In this document: positions 34,641 through 44,529 of the stretch, piece by piece
How positions within the stretch are numbered: position 1 is the stretch's first letter
Layout of the letters: each line of letters starts with the position of its first letter
From: Paenarthrobacter sp. GOM3
GTDB lineage: Bacteria; Actinomycetota; Actinomycetes; Actinomycetales; Micrococcaceae
DNA length: 64,000 nt
Reading direction: 5' to 3'
NCBI RefSeq assembly: GCF_018215265.2
Contig: NZ_CP136562.1
Location: forward strand, 1,860,001 to 1,924,000
The notes under the pieces: model-generated
Seen by the model: only the letters and a program-made list of their open reading frames with translations
Databases searched by the model: none
What the model was told of the DNA's origin: nothing
Translations under genes and position numbers: made by a program

Positions 34641-37157
34641 CTATTCGGCGGCTTCAGCCCACGCCATGCTGGGCCCGATTGCTTCCACAGGCTGCGACAA
34701 CGGAACCCCGGATCCGTCCCTGCGGCCATGCTCGTGGGGCAATGCCCTGGCCACGCCGGCTGCGGAGGATGCCTTGGCCGGACCGTGCCCGGCCCACGCC
34801 AGGAGCAGCGTGTCTTCGCCCTTGAGGAAGCGGTGGACGCGCACGCCACCGGTGGCGCGGCCCTTCGCCGGATACTCATCGAACGCCGTCACCTTGGCAG
34901 TTCCCGGTGCCGTCCCCGGCAAAGCGCCGTTGGTGCCGGCAATGGTCACCACGACGGCGGCTGGATCGTTGGCGCGCACGGCGCCGAAGTGGATGACTTC
35001 GTCGCCCGCGGCCAGCTTGATCCCGGCCATGCCGCCTGCCGTCCGTCCCTGCGGGCGGACGTTGGAGGCACTGAACCGCAGCAGCTGGGCCTGCCTGGTC
35101 ACGAAGACGAGATCGACGTCGTCCTCCTGCGCCGGTTCCACGGCGAGTACCGAGTCCTTGTCCTTGAGGGCGATAATTTCCCAATCCTCGCGGTTAAGCG
35201 GGTAGTCGGGCTGCACGCGCTTCACGACGCCCTGGACGGTCCCGATCGCCAGGACGGAGTCCAAGGGCACGAAAGCAACCAGGGTTTCGCCCTTGGTCAA
35301 GGTGATGAAGTCCTTGGCGGGCACGCCCCCTGCCAGGTTGGGGAGGCCGGAGACCGGCGGCAGGGCAGGCATGTCCATCACCTGCAGCCGGAGCATCCGG
35401 CCTTGGGAAGTGACGGCACCGATTTCGCCGCGGGCGGTGGTCTTCACGACCGAACGGAACACGTCGTGCTTCGCCCGTGGTCCGGCCTCCGCCAACGGTT
35501 CCTGGTTGGAAGTCCTGGCGATCTGGCCGGAGACACTGAGCAAAGCCCAGCAGGGGTCATCCGGGATCTCCAGTGGAAGTGCCGCGCCCTTGCCCTTGGG
35601 TCCTGGTGCCGCGGCCGCGAGTGCGGCGGCCACTGTGGGCGAGACAGCTTCAGATTCAAGGAGCACGGTGCGCCGGGGAGTGCCGTACTTCTCGGCGATC
35701 ACTCCGAGCTCGCCGGACACGAGGTCCCTGAGCAGCTCGTCGGAGGCGAGGATGGCTTCGAGTGCTTCAATTTCGCGGCGCAGCTCGTCCTGTTCCTTCT
35801 CCAGTTCCAGCCGCGAGTACTTGGTCAGCTGCCGCAGGCGCAGTTCCAGGATGTAGTTCGCCTGGATCTCGGTGAGGTCGTAAATGGACATCAGCCGCTC
35901 ACGCGCAGCCGAAGCCTCGTCGGAGGAACGGATGATCTGGATGACCTCGTCGATGTCCACGATCGCGATCAACAGGCCCTCCACCAGGTGGAGGCGGTCC
36001 TTCTTCTTGCCCAGGCGGAACGAGGTCCGGCGGCGCACTACATTGAGGCGGTGCTCAACGTACACCTGGAGCAACTGCAGCAGGCCAAGCGTCTGGGGCT
36101 GGCCGTCCACCAGGGTCACGTTGTTGATGCCGAAGGAATCTTCCATGGGCGAATAGCGGTACAGCTGCTGGAGGACGGCGTTGGGGTTGAAGCCGTTCTT
36201 CAACTCGATGACCAGCCGGAGGCCGTGGTTCCGGTCCGTCAGGTCCACCACATCGCTGATGCCGGTCAGCTTCTTGGCGTTGACGGCGTCCTTGATCTTC
36301 TCGATGACCTTTTCCGGGCCCACCATGTACGGAAGCTCGGTGACCACAAGTCCGGTGCGGCGGGCGGAAAGCTGTTCCACTTCCACTTTGGCGCGGGTCT
36401 TGAAGGAACCCCGTCCCGTTGCATAGGCGTCGCGGATTCCGTCCAGGCCCACGATCCGGCCGCCGGTGGGGAGGTCGGGTCCGGGGACGAACCGCATGAT
36501 GTCCTCGAGCGTGGCATCGGGGTTGGCAATTAGGTGACGTGCTGCGGCGATGACCTCCACCAGGTTGTGGGGCGCCATGTTGGTGGCCATGCCCACAGCG
36601 ATACCGGTGGTGCCGTTGACCAGCAGGTTGGGGAACGCTGCCGGGAGGACGTCCGGCTGCGTCAACTGGTTGTCGTAGTTGGGGACGAAGTCCACCACGT
36701 CTTCGTCGAGGTGGTCGGTCATGGTCAGCGCAGCGGCCGCGAGCCGGGCCTCGGTGTAACGCGGGGCGGCCGGACCGTCGTCGAGCGAGCCGAAGTTGCC
36801 GTGACCGTCGATCAGCGGCAGGCGGAGGGAGAAGTCCTGGGCCATGCGCACCATAGCGTCGTAGATGGCCGCGTCGCCGTGCGGGTGGAGCTTACCCATG
36901 ACTTCGCCCACCACGCGTGCGCTCTTGACGTGTCCGCGGTCAGGGCGCAAACCCATGTCCGCCATCATATACAGGATGCGACGTTGGACAGGCTTCAGTC
37001 CGTCGCGTGCGTCGGGGAGGGCGCGCGAATAAATCACCGAGTAGGCATACTCCAGGAAGGAGCCCTCCATCTCGGAAGTGACGTCGATGTCGACGATGTT
37101 CTCGGTGAAATCGCCGAGGGGCTCGCCTTTGCGTGCGGGAGTTTGGCTGCGGGCCAT
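34641..37157 (-). CDS. parC: DNA topoisomerase IV subunit A (ParC); GyrA paralogue
   Basis: DNA-cutting subunit of a type IIA topoisomerase, 838 residues. The catalytic tyrosine is Y134 in APRYTEARL. The quinolone-determining region reads [14 protein letters not shown] (91-104), with alanine at 96 where enterobacterial GyrA/ParC has the drug-contact serine, and D100. A C-terminal beta-pinwheel follows the coiled-coil gate. The canonical GyrA box QRRGGKG is not visible; the matching place reads [10 protein letters not shown], which favours ParC. It is divergent from the acetyltransferase gene and lies 14 kb from parE. Confidence 0.88.
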   Translation of the reverse strand: MARSQTPARKGEPLGDFTENIVDIDVTSEMEGSFLEYAYSVIYSRALPDARDGLKPVQRRILYMMADMGLRPDRGHVKSARVVGEVMGKLHPHGDAAIYDAMVRMAQDFSLRLPLIDGHGNFGSLDDGPAAPRYTEARLAAAALTMTDHLDEDVVDFVPNYDNQLTQPDVLPAAFPNLLVNGTTGIAVGMATNMAPHNLVEVIAAARHLIANPDATLEDIMRFVPGPDLPTGGRIVGLDGIRDAYATGRGSFKTRAKVEVEQLSARRTGLVVTELPYMVGPEKVIEKIKDAVNAKKLTGISDVVDLTDRNHGLRLVIELKNGFNPNAVLQQLYRYSPMEDSFGINNVTLVDGQPQTLGLLQLLQVYVEHRLNVVRRRTSFRLGKKKDRLHLVEGLLIAIVDIDEVIQIIRSSDEASAARERLMSIYDLTEIQANYILELRLRQLTKYSRLELEKEQDELRREIEALEAILASDELLRDLVSGELGVIAEKYGTPRRTVLLESEAVSPTVAAALAAAAPGPKGKGAALPLEIPDDPCWALLSVSGQIARTSNQEPLAEAGPRAKHDVFRSVVKTTARGEIGAVTSQGRMLRLQVMDMPALPPVSGLPNLAGGVPAKDFITLTKGETLVAFVPLDSVLAIGTVQGVVKRVQPDYPLNREDWEIIALKDKDSVLAVEPAQEDDVDLVFVTRQAQLLRFSASNVRPQGRTAGGMAGIKLAAGDEVIHFGAVRANDPAAVVVTIAGTNGALPGTAPGTAKVTAFDEYPAKGRATGGVRVHRFLKGEDTLLLAWAGHGPAKASSAAGVARALPHEHGRRDGSGVPLSQPVEAIGPSMAWAEAAE

Positions 37158-37200
37158 GGGGTCGGTGGATCCTTGAAAGTCGTACTGCGGATGTTTTAGC

Positions 37201-37215
37201 TAGGCTAAGCCTATG
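37201..37215 (+). promoter_or_regulatory. Leaderless promoter of the Pat-type gene
   Basis: TAGGCT (37201-37206) is followed by AAGCCT and the ATG at 37213. No Shine-Dalgarno is present. TTGAAA at 37173 is too far (22 bases) to be a normal -35. Confidence 0.55.
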
Positions 37216-39900
37216 GTGGATCAGCCCGGCGTCGGCATTTATCCGGAATATTGGGAGGCCGATGTCGTCCTGCGCGACGGCGGTACGGCCCACCTGCGGC
37301 CGATACGGCCCGAGGACGCCGATGCGCTGCAGGCATTCCACGCCGGCCAGTCGCAGGCTTCCATCTACATGCGGTTCTTCTCCTTCAAGCCCAGGCTCTC
37401 CGGCAAGGAAGTGCGGCGGTTCACCGAAGTGGACCACATCAACCGGGTGGCGTTCGTGATCACCATCGGTGGCGAGATCATGGGCATTGGCCGGTACGAC
37501 CGGCTGGACGATCCGCTGGAAGCCGAAGTCGCCTTCAACATTTCCGACGCACACCAGGGCCGGGGCATTGGCTCGATCCTCCTGGAGCACCTGGCCGTAG
37601 CCGCCCGCGAAAACGGCATCCGCCGCTTCACCGCCGAGGTCCTCCCGGACAACCGGAAGATGCTCATGGTGTTCGCGGACGCCGGCTACGACCTCAAACG
37701 GCAATTCGACGACGGCGTCGTCAGCGTTGAGTTCAACATCGACCCCACTGAGAAATCCCGCGCCGTCATGGAGTCCCGGGAGCACCGCGCAGAGGCACGC
37801 AGCGTACGCGACCTGTTGTCGCCGTCGTCCGTTGCTGTTATCGGTGCCAGCCGCAAGTGGGGAACGGTGGGCTACCAACTGCTCGAACACATCATTGAAG
37901 GCGGCTTCACGGGCCCGGTGTACGCCGTCAACCCGGAAGCCCTGGAACTGGCCGGCATGATGTCCTACGCCAAATTGTCCGAGATCCCTGACCCGGTGCA
38001 GCTTGCCATCATCGCCGTCCCCTACGACGAAGTGCCCAAGGTGGTTGACGACTGCGCTGCAGCGGGCGTGAAGGGCATTGTGGTGGCGACGGCCGGGTTC
38101 GCCGACGACGGCGAACGCGGGCTCCTCCGCCAGCACGAGTTGGTCCGGCGCGCCCGGGCCAATGGCATGCGTGTTATCGGCCCGGAGTCCCTCGGGATTT
38201 TGAACACCCACCCTTCCGTGTCGCTGAACGCTTCCATGGCACCGAGCATGCCGCCCAGGGGCAGTCTGGGCCTGTTCAGCCAATCGGCGGCCGTCGGAGT
38301 GGCCGTCTACGCGGCCGCCAGCCGCCGTCGGCTCGCGTTGTCCTCTTTCCTCTCCGCCGGCAACCGCGCCGACGTTTCAGGCAACGATGCCATGCAATAT
38401 TGGGAGGACGACGCCGATACCTCCGCCGTAGGCCTGTACTTGGAATCCATCGGCAACCCCCGAAAGTTCTCCCGCCTGGCGCGGCGCTTGTCCCGCAGCA
38501 AGCCCGTCATCGTGGCCAAGTCCGATGTCACCGGACTCAGCCTGCCGCCGGGCCACGAGGTCCGGACCACCCAGGCGCCGGGCGCCGCGGTGGACGCCAT
38601 GATGCGGCAGGCCGGCGTCATCCGTGTCGAGACCATCGAACAGCTCATGGATATCGCGCAGATCGTGTCCACGCAGGCACTGCCCAAAGGTCCGGGCCTT
38701 GCCGTGTACTCGAATTCGGTCGCGCTGGGGAAAGTGGTGGCCGACACCGCGGTTCCCCTCGGCCTCGACGTCAACCGCCTGGTGACGGATGTGGATCTCG
38801 ACGCCGGCATGTCGCTGGCTTTGCCCGCCCTGCGGGCCAGCCTCCAGGAGAGCCTCGCGGACGAGTCCGTGCACGCCGTCGTCGCGGCCCTCCTCCCCGC
38901 GCGCGGCCTCACCGTGGAGGCTTTGGCGGGCGTACTTGCCGAATGCAGCGCCGAGGCGGGCAAACCAGTGGTGGCCGCCTTCACCGGGATCCTGGATTTT
39001 TCGGTTCATGTGGAGGGCATGGTGGGCTTGTCAGGCAAACCCGCGCTGCCTTGCTACTCCAATGCCGGTGCGGCCGTGGCCGCCCTGGCGGCGATCGTCC
39101 GGTACGCGCAATGGCGCGACCGGGACCAGGGACTCTTTGTCGAACCGGAGGGCTGCGACGTCGATGGCACCCACGAGACCCTGGCGGCGATGCTCGCCGG
39201 CGTGACCGGCGAGAAGCTAAGGAAGCTCGACGCCGGTGCTGCTGCGGCGTTGCTGGGTGGCTACGGAATTGAGGTGGTCCCCACCTTCGGCTTTGCTACG
39301 CCGGATGAGGCCGTGGCCGCCGCGGACAAAGCCGGATGGCCCGTGGTCCTGAAGACCACAGATCCGGCTCTCCGTCACCGACTGGACCTGGGCGGCGTCC
39401 GGCTGGACATCCAGGACCCCGAATCCCTGCGGCAAAACATCGCGCAGATGCGCCGGGCACTCGAACCCTACGGATCGCCGGCGCTGGAAGTTCAGGCCAT
39501 GGCCCCGGTGGGCCAGGCATGCACTTTCCGCGCCATGGAAGACCCTCTGCTTGGCCCGGTGCTCTCCTTTGGACTGGCTGGCGACGCCGTGAACCTGCTG
39601 GACGATTGGGCGCACAGGGTGCCCCCACTTTCCGCGGCGGACCTGCATGACGTGATCCGTTCACCACGCGCGTCCCGGAAACTCTTCGGCTACCAGGGGC
39701 TGCCGGCTGTGGACGTTGAAGCGTTGGAGGACGTCGCCGCGCGACTGGCAAAGCTCAAGGATGACCATCCGGGCATTGCGCTGGTGGAGTTCAATCCGGT
39801 GCTTGCCGGACCGGCAGGAGCCACGATCCTGGCTGCCGACGTGTGGATAGGCAACGCGGCCCAGCGCACGGACAGTGCCCGGCGGGCCATGCGCGGTTAG
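37213..39900 (+). CDS. Pat-type protein lysine acetyltransferase (GNAT fused to acyl-CoA synthetase-like domain)
   Basis: 895-residue fusion. An N-terminal GNAT domain has HQGRGIGSILLEHL (114-127) and acidic E103/E105. A CoA-binding Rossmann domain starts at PSSVAVIGASRKWGTVGYQ, followed by succinyl-CoA-ligase-like domains. The C-terminal ATP-grasp domain is about 660-890. The loop that bears the phospho-histidine site in true ADP-forming synthetases reads FSQSAAVG, so the synthetase part looks non-catalytic, as in known Pat enzymes that acetylate acyl-CoA synthetases. The N-terminal GNAT order is the actinobacterial one. ATG at 37213, 6 bases after TAGGCT. Confidence 0.9.
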   Translation: MVDQPGVGIYPEYWEADVVLRDGGTAHLRPIRPEDADALQAFHAGQSQASIYMRFFSFKPRLSGKEVRRFTEVDHINRVAFVITIGGEIMGIGRYDRLDDPLEAEVAFNISDAHQGRGIGSILLEHLAVAARENGIRRFTAEVLPDNRKMLMVFADAGYDLKRQFDDGVVSVEFNIDPTEKSRAVMESREHRAEARSVRDLLSPSSVAVIGASRKWGTVGYQLLEHIIEGGFTGPVYAVNPEALELAGMMSYAKLSEIPDPVQLAIIAVPYDEVPKVVDDCAAAGVKGIVVATAGFADDGERGLLRQHELVRRARANGMRVIGPESLGILNTHPSVSLNASMAPSMPPRGSLGLFSQSAAVGVAVYAAASRRRLALSSFLSAGNRADVSGNDAMQYWEDDADTSAVGLYLESIGNPRKFSRLARRLSRSKPVIVAKSDVTGLSLPPGHEVRTTQAPGAAVDAMMRQAGVIRVETIEQLMDIAQIVSTQALPKGPGLAVYSNSVALGKVVADTAVPLGLDVNRLVTDVDLDAGMSLALPALRASLQESLADESVHAVVAALLPARGLTVEALAGVLAECSAEAGKPVVAAFTGILDFSVHVEGMVGLSGKPALPCYSNAGAAVAALAAIVRYAQWRDRDQGLFVEPEGCDVDGTHETLAAMLAGVTGEKLRKLDAGAAAALLGGYGIEVVPTFGFATPDEAVAAADKAGWPVVLKTTDPALRHRLDLGGVRLDIQDPESLRQNIAQMRRALEPYGSPALEVQAMAPVGQACTFRAMEDPLLGPVLSFGLAGDAVNLLDDWAHRVPPLSAADLHDVIRSPRASRKLFGYQGLPAVDVEALEDVAARLAKLKDDHPGIALVEFNPVLAGPAGATILAADVWIGNAAQRTDSARRAMRG

Positions 39901-39957
39901 CCACAGCAACGGCCATCGCGGTTAGGAAGTCACCAAGCGATCTGTGAAAATGGGGGA

Positions 39958-40683
39958 ATGAGCACCCAGTCTCCGACGCCTCAATCCCGCCCGTCCAACA
40001 CCGGGAACCCTGCCGCGCACAACCACGCCACGCAGGGACAAAGCCTGGACCAGGCGCTGCAGCAGGCGGGATTCTATCCGCGGCTGGTGGCGGACGTCGT
40101 TGATGACGCCCTGGACGGCCGCGAGTGCCTGTCCCATCTGGTGCACCTGGAAACGCACTTCGACCGGGCCGAGGTCCGCCGCCACATCACCGTCCTGGTG
40201 CTGACCGAGGACATGCTGGTCATCACGCACGTTGACGACCAGCAACTGGACGAAGCGGGGGAGCAGATCGTCGCGCAGATCTCCACCGAGTCCGTGCCTG
40301 TGGCCCAGATCCGTTCGGTGGTCCTCAGCTACATGTACTCCCAGCCGCAGGACTACAAGTCCTCCGACCCCGTCCGGGAACTGACCGTCTCCATCGCCTG
40401 GTCGGGTGGCCAAAGGCTCGACATGGGGCCCGCCAGTTGCGGGGATCCACAGTGCGAAGCTGATCACGGCTACAGCGGAACCATCGCCCAGGAAGACATC
40501 GTCCTGCGCATCAGCGCCGAAGCCGATGGCCTGCAGGCGGTTCAGGACGCGAAGCTCTTTGCCCGTGCCCTGCGTGCGGTCAACACGGGCAACCCTGCTC
40601 CGGTCCAGCACGCCACCATCCCGGCTCCCAGGCCCCGGTCAGGGGTCTTCAGCAACCGCCTGAGCCGCGGACACCAGCGTTGA
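39958..40683 (+). CDS. DUF5998 family protein
   Basis: 241-residue actinobacterial protein of unknown function. It has a disordered N-terminus, a conserved core (LVHLETHFDRAEVRRHITVLVLT), a CGDPQC motif near 161-166, and a basic C-terminal tail. The ATG at 39958 is preceded by GGGGGA, and GAAAAT lies 6 bases upstream, a weak leaderless-type signal. Its TGA overlaps the TTG start of the phosphodiesterase gene (TTGA), and that gene in turn overlaps thymidine kinase, forming a tight three-gene operon. Confidence 0.8.
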   Translation: MSTQSPTPQSRPSNTGNPAAHNHATQGQSLDQALQQAGFYPRLVADVVDDALDGRECLSHLVHLETHFDRAEVRRHITVLVLTEDMLVITHVDDQQLDEAGEQIVAQISTESVPVAQIRSVVLSYMYSQPQDYKSSDPVRELTVSIAWSGGQRLDMGPASCGDPQCEADHGYSGTIAQEDIVLRISAEADGLQAVQDAKLFARALRAVNTGNPAPVQHATIPAPRPRSGVFSNRLSRGHQR

Positions 40684-41885
40684 GCGAAACGGCTCAGACA
40701 GGCCGCTCCTCCGACATTCCCGCACCTCCCTTGTTCGGGACCAAGTCGATAGCCGAGGTCCTTAGCAGTTCCGCGGCTGCGCTTGGCTTGCCGGGGTTCA
40801 CCAACCAGCTCCAGTTGCCCTCATCGCAACGGGTCTGCGTCGTCCTCGCCGACGGATTGGGTCGGAGCCTGTTGAAGCAGAAGACCTCCCACACTCCCTT
40901 CCTGCGGTCGGTCCTTGCCGGGGGCCAGGGAAATGTCCCGCGGTGGATCGACTCCGCATTCCCCAGCACCACGGCGGCCTCCCTGGCGAGCCTTGGTACG
41001 GGATTGCCCGCCGGACAGCACGGGATGGTGGGCTACGACGTCCTGGACCCCGCACAGGACAAGGTGGTCAACCTCCTGGGCAATTGGGATTCACAGGTAG
41101 ATCCGGCGACGTGGCAGCCCAACGCCACCGTTTTTGAACGCGTGGCGTCCGAGGTGGACGTCGTAACGGTGAGCCTTCCACAGTTCGGCAATTCCCCGAT
41201 GACCCAGGCGGCACTCCGTGGCAGCCGCTTTGTGGGCGGCACTACCCTGCATGCCCGGACTGCCGCGGCAGCGGAAGCCATGTCCGGGGGGGGAAGGTCG
41301 CTGATGTACTTCTACCTCAACGAGCTCGACAAGGCCGGCCACCGCTACGGCTGCCAGTCGGACCGCTGGGAGCACCAGCTCGAAGAGCTCGACTCCACCG
41401 TGAAAAGGCTCTCGGCAACACTCCCCGCAGGGACCACCATCCTGCTCACCGGTGACCACGGCATGCTGGACGTTCCCGAATCCCAGCGCATCGACTACTC
41501 TGCCGAGGAGTCGCTGGTGGCCGGTGTCCGGCACACCGCCGGGGAACCCCGCATGGTGCACCTCTACCTTGAACCTGACGCCACCGATTCCCACCGTGAC
41601 GCGCTCCTTGCCGCCTGGCGGAAGCGGTTTGGCGAGCGTATCTGGGCTTTCACCCGGGACCAGGCAGTGGAAGCCGGTTTGTTCGGGGCAGTGCGTCCGG
41701 AAGTTGCTCCCCGCATCGGTGATGTGATGATCGCGGCCCGCGACACCCTGGCACTTTACGACACCCGCCGTGTCCGGCCCGCAGCCCTGGAAGTGGTGGG
41801 ACAGCATGGATCGCTGACCAAGACGGAACGCGAAGTGCCGCTGCTGTGCTTTGCCGCTGCCGGTAGGAAGGGCAAGCGTGGCTGA
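40680..41885 (+). CDS. Alkaline-phosphatase-superfamily nucleotide pyrophosphatase/phosphodiesterase
   Basis: 401-residue PF01663-type hydrolase. The metal site is seen as ADGLGRSLL (first Asp), FPSTTAASLASLGTG (threonine nucleophile), ELDKAGHRYG and GDHGMLD (Asp-His pair). No signal peptide is visible, so it is likely cytosolic. The TTG start at 40680 overlaps the stop of the DUF5998 gene and its own end overlaps thymidine kinase by 8 bases. A nucleotide substrate would fit the operon context but is not proven. Confidence 0.85.
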   Translation: MSETAQTGRSSDIPAPPLFGTKSIAEVLSSSAAALGLPGFTNQLQLPSSQRVCVVLADGLGRSLLKQKTSHTPFLRSVLAGGQGNVPRWIDSAFPSTTAASLASLGTGLPAGQHGMVGYDVLDPAQDKVVNLLGNWDSQVDPATWQPNATVFERVASEVDVVTVSLPQFGNSPMTQAALRGSRFVGGTTLHARTAAAAEAMSGGGRSLMYFYLNELDKAGHRYGCQSDRWEHQLEELDSTVKRLSATLPAGTTILLTGDHGMLDVPESQRIDYSAEESLVAGVRHTAGEPRMVHLYLEPDATDSHRDALLAAWRKRFGERIWAFTRDQAVEAGLFGAVRPEVAPRIGDVMIAARDTLALYDTRRVRPAALEVVGQHGSLTKTEREVPLLCFAAAGRKGKRG

Positions 41886-42582
41886 GCTGGTCTTCTTCTC
41901 GGGCACCATGGACTGCGGAAAGTCCACTCTCGCCCTGCAAATGGATCACAACCACCGCGCACGCGGCCGTGGTGGCATTCGCTTCAGCTGCAACGACCGC
42001 GCAGGGGACTCCACGATTTCCAGCCGGTTGGGCCTGCGCACCGACGCCGTTGAGGTAGAAAGCGGCACGGACTTTTGGGACGAAGTAGTGGTCCGCCGTA
42101 CCAGTGGACTGCGTGTCGATTACCTCATCTGCGACGAGGCCCAGTTCTACTCACCGTCCCAGGTTGAGCAGCTGGCGCGGGTTGTGGACGAGATGGACGT
42201 GGATGTCTTCGCTTTCGGAATCACGTCCGACTTCCGCACCCGCTTGTTTCCTGGCTCACAGCGGCTTATTGAGCTCGCCGACAAAGTCCAGGTCCTGCAG
42301 GTCGAAGCATTGTGCTGGTGCGGCCGCCGGGCAACCCAGAACGCACGCACCCTGAACGGCATCATGGTGGTCGAAGGTGAACAGGTGATGGTGGGCGACG
42401 TTGCTGCCGCCGACGATGCACCCTTCGCGGGTGTGGTGGGCTACGAAACCCTATGCCGCCGGCACTACATGCGACGGGTCACAGCCCATGGTGCCAACCT
42501 GATGGCTGGAGGGGACCAGCCGCTTCCGTTCGACGTCGACGCGTGCCTCTGGCCCGGGGCCAGCGAACTTCCACGGCAGTAG
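41878..42582 (+). CDS. tdk: Thymidine kinase (type II)
   Basis: Salvage kinase making dTMP from thymidine, 234 residues. The P-loop is GTMDCGKST (9-17), the DEAQF block is at 86-90 with catalytic E87, and the zinc-type cysteines appear in CWCGRR and ETLCRRHY. The GTG at 41878 overlaps the end of the phosphodiesterase gene by 8 bases; a longer start upstream is not needed. It converges on sepH. With dut 3 kb away, the region holds two steps of dTMP supply. Confidence 0.93.
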   Translation: MAELVFFSGTMDCGKSTLALQMDHNHRARGRGGIRFSCNDRAGDSTISSRLGLRTDAVEVESGTDFWDEVVVRRTSGLRVDYLICDEAQFYSPSQVEQLARVVDEMDVDVFAFGITSDFRTRLFPGSQRLIELADKVQVLQVEALCWCGRRATQNARTLNGIMVVEGEQVMVGDVAAADDAPFAGVVGYETLCRRHYMRRVTAHGANLMAGGDQPLPFDVDACLWPGASELPRQ

Positions 42583-42594
42583 CTGCCTGCGCAG

Positions 42595-43923
42595 CTAATC
42601 CCCGCGGGCTCCAAAAACGATCTCGTCCCAACTCGGGATGCTGGACCTCTTGGGCCGTGAGGGCTGGCGCTCAGCAGGAGCCTCAGCGTCCTTGCCGCCC
42701 TCATGGTCCTTGGCATCGTCAGCCCCTTGCGCGGGGATTCCTTCCGCCTCATCGCCGGTGGGCCCGTCCTCACTCCGTGGATTGGCATTGGTGCTGCCGC
42801 CCAAGAGTTCGTCCAGCCCGGCAGGCTTCCGTCCAGCCAGGGAAGTGACCGGGCGCATGGGGCTGGCCACCACCGTGATCTCCCGGGTGTCCGTGCTGAC
42901 GCCGTGGTGCAGCTTCAAGGAATCGTCGTCATCCTCGGGGCCGGCGTGCCGTGGGGCCAGGCTCAGCCGGGAAAGCATGGAAGGCCGGCCGTCCTTGCGT
43001 GCAGGTTCTTCCGGGGCGGCGGGGGTCGGTTCGGGGGAGTCCTCGCCTGCTTCCGCGAGGACCTCCTCCACCTCTTCGCCTGGACGTGGGTGGGCTGCCG
43101 GAACATTGCTCAGCAGGACCGCGAGGGCATCATCGCCGTCTTCGTCCACACCCAACCGCTGTCCACGGCGTGAACGGAGCATCTCCAGCAGGCTGTCCGA
43201 TTCCTTGGCGGCCGCACGGGCTGCCGATTCGGCGTCGTTCTCAAAATCGAAGGGCCGGTCCGAAACGGCGGCCAGCCGACGGGCGGGAACCGGTCCGTCC
43301 AACGGCTCAAGTTCGCTGAGCTGCTGCGCCCAACGGTTGGCGTTCTGAAGTGACTTGCGTTGGGGGCTGAAGGTCCACATGGCGGGCGGTTCCTCGCCGA
43401 TGTTTCCATGGGTCCCCGGGACCGTTTCGAAACGCGCGACGACGGTCCAGGAACCGTCAGGACGGCGCCACGAGTCCCATTCGACGGTGGCGGAGTCAAT
43501 GCCGTGGGCTGACAACCGGTGGTCGACCATGTCGCCAAGCGTTGCCGGGTGGTCGCCAAAGACCGAACGGTACATGTCGTGGCCCGGGGCGGGAGAGGCA
43601 ACTTCGATGCCCCGCGCCTGGCGGACCACGTACTCACGCTCGGCAAGGACAGGTCCCTCGTAGCGTTGAACGTTCGCCAAGGGCAGCCCGGAGAGTTCGG
43701 CGACTTCCGCTGCGGTAGCGCCGCTCCGGATCCTGGCCTGGATATCCCTGGGGGACATGGCGATGGGCGTATTGGAGGCGCGTGCCGCCACCTGGGCAGG
43801 GGTCCGGCTCGCCGCGGCCCGCAGGGCCTCGTCGATCGGAAGCTGGAACATCGCACCACCGGGGCCGCTGAGGAGCAGATGCCCGCCGTCGTCGTGGACT
43901 CCTACCAGTCGTAGATCCTGCAT
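42595..43923 (-). CDS. sepH: Cell-division regulator SepH (DUF3071)
   Basis: 442-residue actinobacterial protein; in Streptomyces SepH stimulates FtsZ filament assembly. The N-terminal DUF3071 domain (MQDLRLVGVHDDGGHLLL start) contains a helix-turn-helix-like segment SPRDIQARIRSGATAAEVAEL. A long acidic disordered region follows. The family's C-terminal motif SRPKRSSIPSWDEIVFG is present. A frame upstream stays open but the ATG at 43923 with a GGAGGG ribosome-binding site fits the family. It converges on tdk with a 12-base gap. Confidence 0.92.
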   Translation of the reverse strand: MQDLRLVGVHDDGGHLLLSGPGGAMFQLPIDEALRAAASRTPAQVAARASNTPIAMSPRDIQARIRSGATAAEVAELSGLPLANVQRYEGPVLAEREYVVRQARGIEVASPAPGHDMYRSVFGDHPATLGDMVDHRLSAHGIDSATVEWDSWRRPDGSWTVVARFETVPGTHGNIGEEPPAMWTFSPQRKSLQNANRWAQQLSELEPLDGPVPARRLAAVSDRPFDFENDAESAARAAAKESDSLLEMLRSRRGQRLGVDEDGDDALAVLLSNVPAAHPRPGEEVEEVLAEAGEDSPEPTPAAPEEPARKDGRPSMLSRLSLAPRHAGPEDDDDSLKLHHGVSTDTREITVVASPMRPVTSLAGRKPAGLDELLGGSTNANPRSEDGPTGDEAEGIPAQGADDAKDHEGGKDAEAPAERQPSRPKRSSIPSWDEIVFGARGD

Positions 43924-44210
43924 AACACCCTCCACCACATGGCATAACTGACATTCGAAACTCTGCCACCCGTTGCGGCCTTTTCCTACTAGGACAAAGG
44001 GCGTGCCGTGATATTCCCCTGAAACAGCACCGGCGAGGGTATTGGCCTGAGGGCCGGGCCTATGGACTTTTGATGGTGGGGGGAGGAAAATCTGCCCGAT
44101 ATCGGGCACAAAACCAAGGCGTCCGGCGTTGCACCGTTACACCGGCGGCGGGCACTGATCCACCCGGCCGGGAACCCAACCGGAGCAGGTACGGAGGATG
44201 AAGCAGGACC
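43924..44210. other. 287-bp divergent region sepH/DUF4193 with a perfect palindrome
   Basis: No gene is visible. TGCCCGATATCGGGCA (44093-44108) is a perfect 16-bp palindrome about 100 bases before the DUF4193 start and looks like an operator. GGAGG lies 14 bases before the DUF4193 ATG. Confidence 0.5.
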
Positions 44211-44510
44211 ATGGCAACGGATTATGATGCCCCTCGCAAGACCGAGGAAGACGCCAGCGAGGACTCCCTCGAGGAGCTCAAGACTCGCCAGTCGGGGAAG
44301 CAATCCTCAGCGGTCGACGTCGACGAGACCGACCTTGCCGATGGCTTCGAACTCCCGGGAGCCGACCTGTCGGGAGAGGAGCTCCTGATTCAGGTCATGC
44401 CGCCCCAGGCTGACGAATTCACGTGCTTCAACTGCTTCCTTGTCAAACACAGGTCGCAGATCGCCGCGGAAAGGGGCGGCCACCTCTACTGCACGGAGTG
44501 CGAAAGCTAA
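44211..44510 (+). CDS. DUF4193 zinc-ribbon protein
   Basis: 99-residue acidic protein found almost only in actinobacteria, function unknown. A disordered acidic N-terminal half is followed by a zinc ribbon with CFNC and CTEC at the very C-terminus. RbpA-like small proteins share this general plan, but there is no direct evidence that it binds RNA polymerase. The ATG at 44211 gives MATDYDAPRK, the family start. It is convergent with DUF3093 (19-base gap). Confidence 0.88.
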   Translation: MATDYDAPRKTEEDASEDSLEELKTRQSGKQSSAVDVDETDLADGFELPGADLSGEELLIQVMPPQADEFTCFNCFLVKHRSQIAAERGGHLYCTECES

Positions 44511-44529
44511 GGGGCCACCCGTAGGTTTC

